Position numbers and translations under genes: made by a program
NCBI GenBank assembly: GCA_025454095.1
Contig: JALOPC010000058.1
Coordinates: 1-7,876, forward strand
Direction of reading: 5' to 3'
Origin: Syntrophales bacterium
Lineage (GTDB): Bacteria; Desulfobacterota; Syntrophia; Syntrophales; UBA2192
Length of the DNA stretch: 7,876 nt
Part shown: positions 5,632 to 7,876 of the stretch, one piece after another
How positions within the stretch are numbered: the first letter of the stretch is position 1
How the letters are laid out: the number at the start of each line of letters is the position of its first letter
The notes under the pieces: model-generated
What the model was told of the DNA's origin: nothing
Seen by the model: only the letters and a program-made list of their open reading frames with translations
Databases searched by the model: none

Positions 5632-6393
5632 CTATGCGTCTCGCCGCCTCTCCGGGAAAAGGGGCGTCCGTGCCGCACCGAGCCGGGACATGCCGAAGAG
5701 CCATGCCGTCCAGAGGCAGCCGAAACCGTACTGCACGCTCCGGCGGAAGTTGATGGAGGAGGAATCCGCGTAGTAACGCGTGGGGCAGCTGATTTCGGCG
5801 ATCGGGTGGCCAAACCACAGCACCTGGAGCAGCATCTGATTGTCGAACACGAAGTCGTCCGAGTTGATTTCCAGGGGCAGCTCTTCCAGGACCCTGCGGG
5901 AAAAGGCCCGGTAGCCCGTGTGGTACTCGGAGAGCTTGCCGCCGGTGAAGAAATTCTCGAACAGGGTGAGGATCCGGTTTGCCGTGTAGCGCCACAGGGG
6001 CATGCCGCCGCGCAGGGCGTGGCCCCCCAGGATGCGCGAGCCGAGGACGCACTCGTAGAGGCCGTTTCCGATGAGCGAGGCCATGGCCGGGATCAGCTTG
6101 GGCGTGTACTGGTAATCGGGGTGCACCATGATGACGATGTCGGCCCCCTCCTCCAGGGCCAGCCGGTAGCAGGTCTTCTGGTTCGCTCCGTATCCCCGGT
6201 TCTCGGGGTGCCGGTGGACGGTAACGTCGGGAAGCGTTCCCGCAAGCGCGACGGTCTCGTCGCGGCTCGCGTCGTCGACGACGATGACCCGGTCCACGAC
6301 GCCTTGCGCCATGACCTCTTCGTAGGTCTTCCGGAGGGTCTGCGCCGCGTTGTAGGCGGGCATGACGACGACGATCTTCTTCCCTGCGAACAT
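5632..6393 (-). CDS. GT2 glycosyltransferase, dolichol-phosphate-mannose-synthase-like (polyprenyl-phosphate sugar synthase type)
   Basis: This 253-residue protein is a cytoplasmic-face inverting GT2 enzyme of the DPM/DPG-synthase-like group, which typically transfers a sugar from a nucleotide donor to a polyprenyl phosphate. It opens with a Rossmann-like strand and VVVMPAYNAAQTL (8-20). VIVVDDASRDET (36-47) follows, with D40/D41 for nucleotide binding, then HPENRGYGANQKT (62-74). The metal-binding region is IMVHPDYQYTP (88-98), where D93 takes the DxD-type role. The acceptor-side motif is HTGYRAFSRRVLE (158-170). The end (about 220-240) is mildly hydrophobic but not a clear membrane helix, so it lacks the C-terminal transmembrane pair of ArnC/GtrB types. 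GAGG (plus 6401-6404) lies 7 nt before the ATG. A GT-C-like gene ends 40 bp upstream, suggesting a donor-maker/donor-user pair. The exact sugar cannot be told. Confidence 0.88.
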   Translation of the reverse strand: MFAGKKIVVVMPAYNAAQTLRKTYEEVMAQGVVDRVIVVDDASRDETVALAGTLPDVTVHRHPENRGYGANQKTCYRLALEEGADIVIMVHPDYQYTPKLIPAMASLIGNGLYECVLGSRILGGHALRGGMPLWRYTANRILTLFENFFTGGKLSEYHTGYRAFSRRVLEELPLEINSDDFVFDNQMLLQVLWFGHPIAEISCPTRYYADSSSINFRRSVQYGFGCLWTAWLFGMSRLGAARTPLFPERRRDA

Positions 6394-6433
6394 GCATCAA
6401 CCTCGATTAGGTCCTCGCCCGTTCCCGACCCGC

Positions 6434-7876
6434 TCACCGGATCCGGTAGACGGCATGACCGTTCGATTCATAAACCTTAACCAGGCAATGCGCAAGCTTT
6501 TCCAGCACAGGGCCGACGGCTTCCTCGGGCAGGTTGTCCCCGATGGCCTTGACGAGCAGCCTCTCCTGCACCAGCAGATGCGTCCCCCCCAGGGACCTCA
6601 GGAAGGCTGCGAGCGCCGCCGTGTCGGCCGACGCCCTCCCGATGGCCTTCACAATCCCCGTCTCCAGGCCGACGTGATGGAGGTACTCCCTGTCGAGGTA
6701 ATACCCGCGGCCGCTGACGTAGAGCAGATAGACGACGGCATCCTCCGGCAGGGTTCGATTGATGAAGGCCACGGAGGGGTAGCTGCCGACCTGCCTGGAG
6801 AGGAACGCATCCCGCGCCTCCTGCCCGAGGATGTACGGCAGGGGCCGGACATCGGCGAACAGGTTCCCCAGGTAGAAAAGGTTTGAGGCCATCAGCAGAA
6901 CGACGCCGGCCATGACGGCCCCCGCCGCCGTTTCATGCGACCGGCTCAAACGGCGCTGCAGCCACTCCACGGCGTTTCGGATCCCCTGCACGGCAAGGAT
7001 CGCCGCAAAGGGAAGAATCGGGAGGATGTAGCGGATGCGCAGATCCGCGGTCAGAACGGACACGGTGAAGACGAACGCGATCAGGGAAAGAAAAAAAATC
7101 CGGTGGCCCTTCCGGGTCCCCGCAAAGGCCAGGGGAACCGCCAGGGCAAAGAGCGGGTTCAGCATGCCGTCGAAGTGTTGCGGGTCGTGGTCCCGGCCCT
7201 CGAAGAAGATCCGGAGCGGCAGCAGCAGGATCTGCCAGGCCTCTTCCCCGTAGACCCCCATCCTGTTCCGGATGAAGCTGAACCCGCCGCTTTCCACGTC
7301 ACCCGCTGCCAGGAACGCCGCCGGTTCACGCCCTCCATGGATGAACGAAAAAACGCTGTCGAGCAGAGGGTAGACCGGGTTTCCCTTCAGAAGCAGATTC
7401 TTCACAAGCCATGGGGACGCGACGGCCAGGGCCGTCAGAAAAAACACCGCACCCCAGCGCAGCGCCTGGAGTTGCTTGCCCGTGTCCCGCGCGTACAGGT
7501 AGCAGACGGCTCCGTTGAGGAAAACCCAGGTAATGAAGGCGTTGTACTTGGTTCCCGCCGCCAGGCCCATGCAGGCGGCGGAAAGAAGCAGCCACTTCGC
7601 CTCGCCACAGCCGCCGTCCCTCCAGCGAAGATACGCCAGGACGGAAGCGGTCGTGAAAAAGACAAGCCCCAGGTCCACGTACGCCGTGACGGAGAGCCGG
7701 ATGACCATCGGCGTACTGGCGAATACGAGCAGCCCGAGAAGTCCCCATGTGTGCCCTTCGCGATCGCGAAGGTAACGGTACACGAGGTAGCCCGTCCCCC
7801 AGCCGAACAACAGGTGAATCAGGGCGGGCAGCACGTCGTTGCCGAACAGCAGGGAGACCAGGTAGAGCAGGTCGAC
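6434..7876 (-). CDS. Multi-pass membrane glycosyltransferase, GT39/ArnT-like GT-C type (5' end beyond the right window edge)
   Basis: The reading frame is open to the right edge, so the gene is 5'-truncated; 480 residues plus the stop are visible. A GTG at 7834 is not taken as the start, because 14 more hydrophobic codons precede it without a stop. The visible part has about eight to ten hydrophobic helices, then a soluble periplasmic-type C-terminal domain of about 130 residues ending GHAVYRIR, a common finish in this group. GT39/PMT-like marks are STPMVIRLSVTAYVDLGLVF, GLAAGTKYNAF, ASPWLVKNLLLKGNPVYPLL and LRIRYILPILPF. The catalytic acidic motif expected in the first periplasmic loop would be upstream of the window, so activity cannot be judged. 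Such enzymes move a sugar from a polyprenyl-phosphate carrier onto lipid A, protein or glycan acceptors; the adjacent GT2 could supply the donor. Family placement is moderately sure, the substrate unknown. Confidence 0.78.
   Translation of the reverse strand, partial: VDLLYLVSLLFGNDVLPALIHLLFGWGTGYLVYRYLRDREGHTWGLLGLLVFASTPMVIRLSVTAYVDLGLVFFTTASVLAYLRWRDGGCGEAKWLLLSAACMGLAAGTKYNAFITWVFLNGAVCYLYARDTGKQLQALRWGAVFFLTALAVASPWLVKNLLLKGNPVYPLLDSVFSFIHGGREPAAFLAAGDVESGGFSFIRNRMGVYGEEAWQILLLPLRIFFEGRDHDPQHFDGMLNPLFALAVPLAFAGTRKGHRIFFLSLIAFVFTVSVLTADLRIRYILPILPFAAILAVQGIRNAVEWLQRRLSRSHETAAGAVMAGVVLLMASNLFYLGNLFADVRPLPYILGQEARDAFLSRQVGSYPSVAFINRTLPEDAVVYLLYVSGRGYYLDREYLHHVGLETGIVKAIGRASADTAALAAFLRSLGGTHLLVQERLLVKAIGDNLPEEAVGPVLEKLAHCLVKVYESNGHAVYRIR

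Noticed and set aside
5468..6400. A 310-codon minus-strand frame overlapping the GT2 gene
   Set aside because: It is an alternative frame of the GT2 gene, arginine-rich, with no domain. The GT2 frame has clear family motifs.
6436..6447. 12-bp palindrome ACCGGATCCGGT at the end of the GT-C gene
   Set aside because: It is mostly inside the coding sequence for the conserved C-terminal end, and short GC-rich palindromes are expected by chance.

Overview
This window is an ordinary-looking cell-envelope locus from a GC-rich Gram-negative bacterium. All eight recognisable genes lie on the minus strand. Kdo synthesis genes (kdsA, kdsC) next to lipopolysaccharide-export genes (lptC, lptA) show an organism with an LPS outer membrane. 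The order kdsA-kdsC-lptC-lptA, the class II (metal-type) KdsA and the TPR-rich neighbour recall Desulfobacterota (former Deltaproteobacteria). That placement is inference; no marker gene fixes the taxon.

In transcription order (high to low coordinates) the layout is as follows. First comes a multi-pass membrane protein of the GT39/ArnT-like GT-C type, cut by the right window edge (7876-6434). Next is a GT2 glycosyltransferase of the dolichol-phosphate-mannose-synthase-like group (6393-5632). A 217-bp gap (5631-5415) holds two small hairpins, a 12-bp palindrome and a weak promoter candidate. Then come a XerC/XerD-type tyrosine recombinase (5414-4506) and a 670-residue single-pass membrane TPR protein (4463-2451). 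A 97-bp gap follows, with an unusual inverted pair of GGG-heptamer tracts. The last block is kdsA (2353-1517), kdsC (1517-972, overlapping kdsA by one base), lptC (909-322) and the N-terminal 98 codons of lptA (294 to beyond the left edge).

The genes form two functional groups. KdsA makes Kdo-8-phosphate and KdsC dephosphorylates it to Kdo, the sugar joining lipid A to the LPS core. LptC and LptA form part of the periplasmic bridge that carries finished LPS to the outer membrane. Upstream, a GT2 that probably charges a polyprenyl phosphate with a sugar sits beside a GT-C protein that could use such a donor, a plausible pair for modifying an envelope glycan. XerD (chromosome dimer resolution) and the TPR protein lie between the groups. 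The TPR protein has no recognised function; its charged N-terminus predicts that its repeats face the periplasm.

I found no RNA genes, CRISPR arrays, insertion sequences or signs of a mobile element, and no evidence of a new multi-gene system. The most unusual sequence is the GGG/CCC heptamer element between the TPR gene and kdsA.
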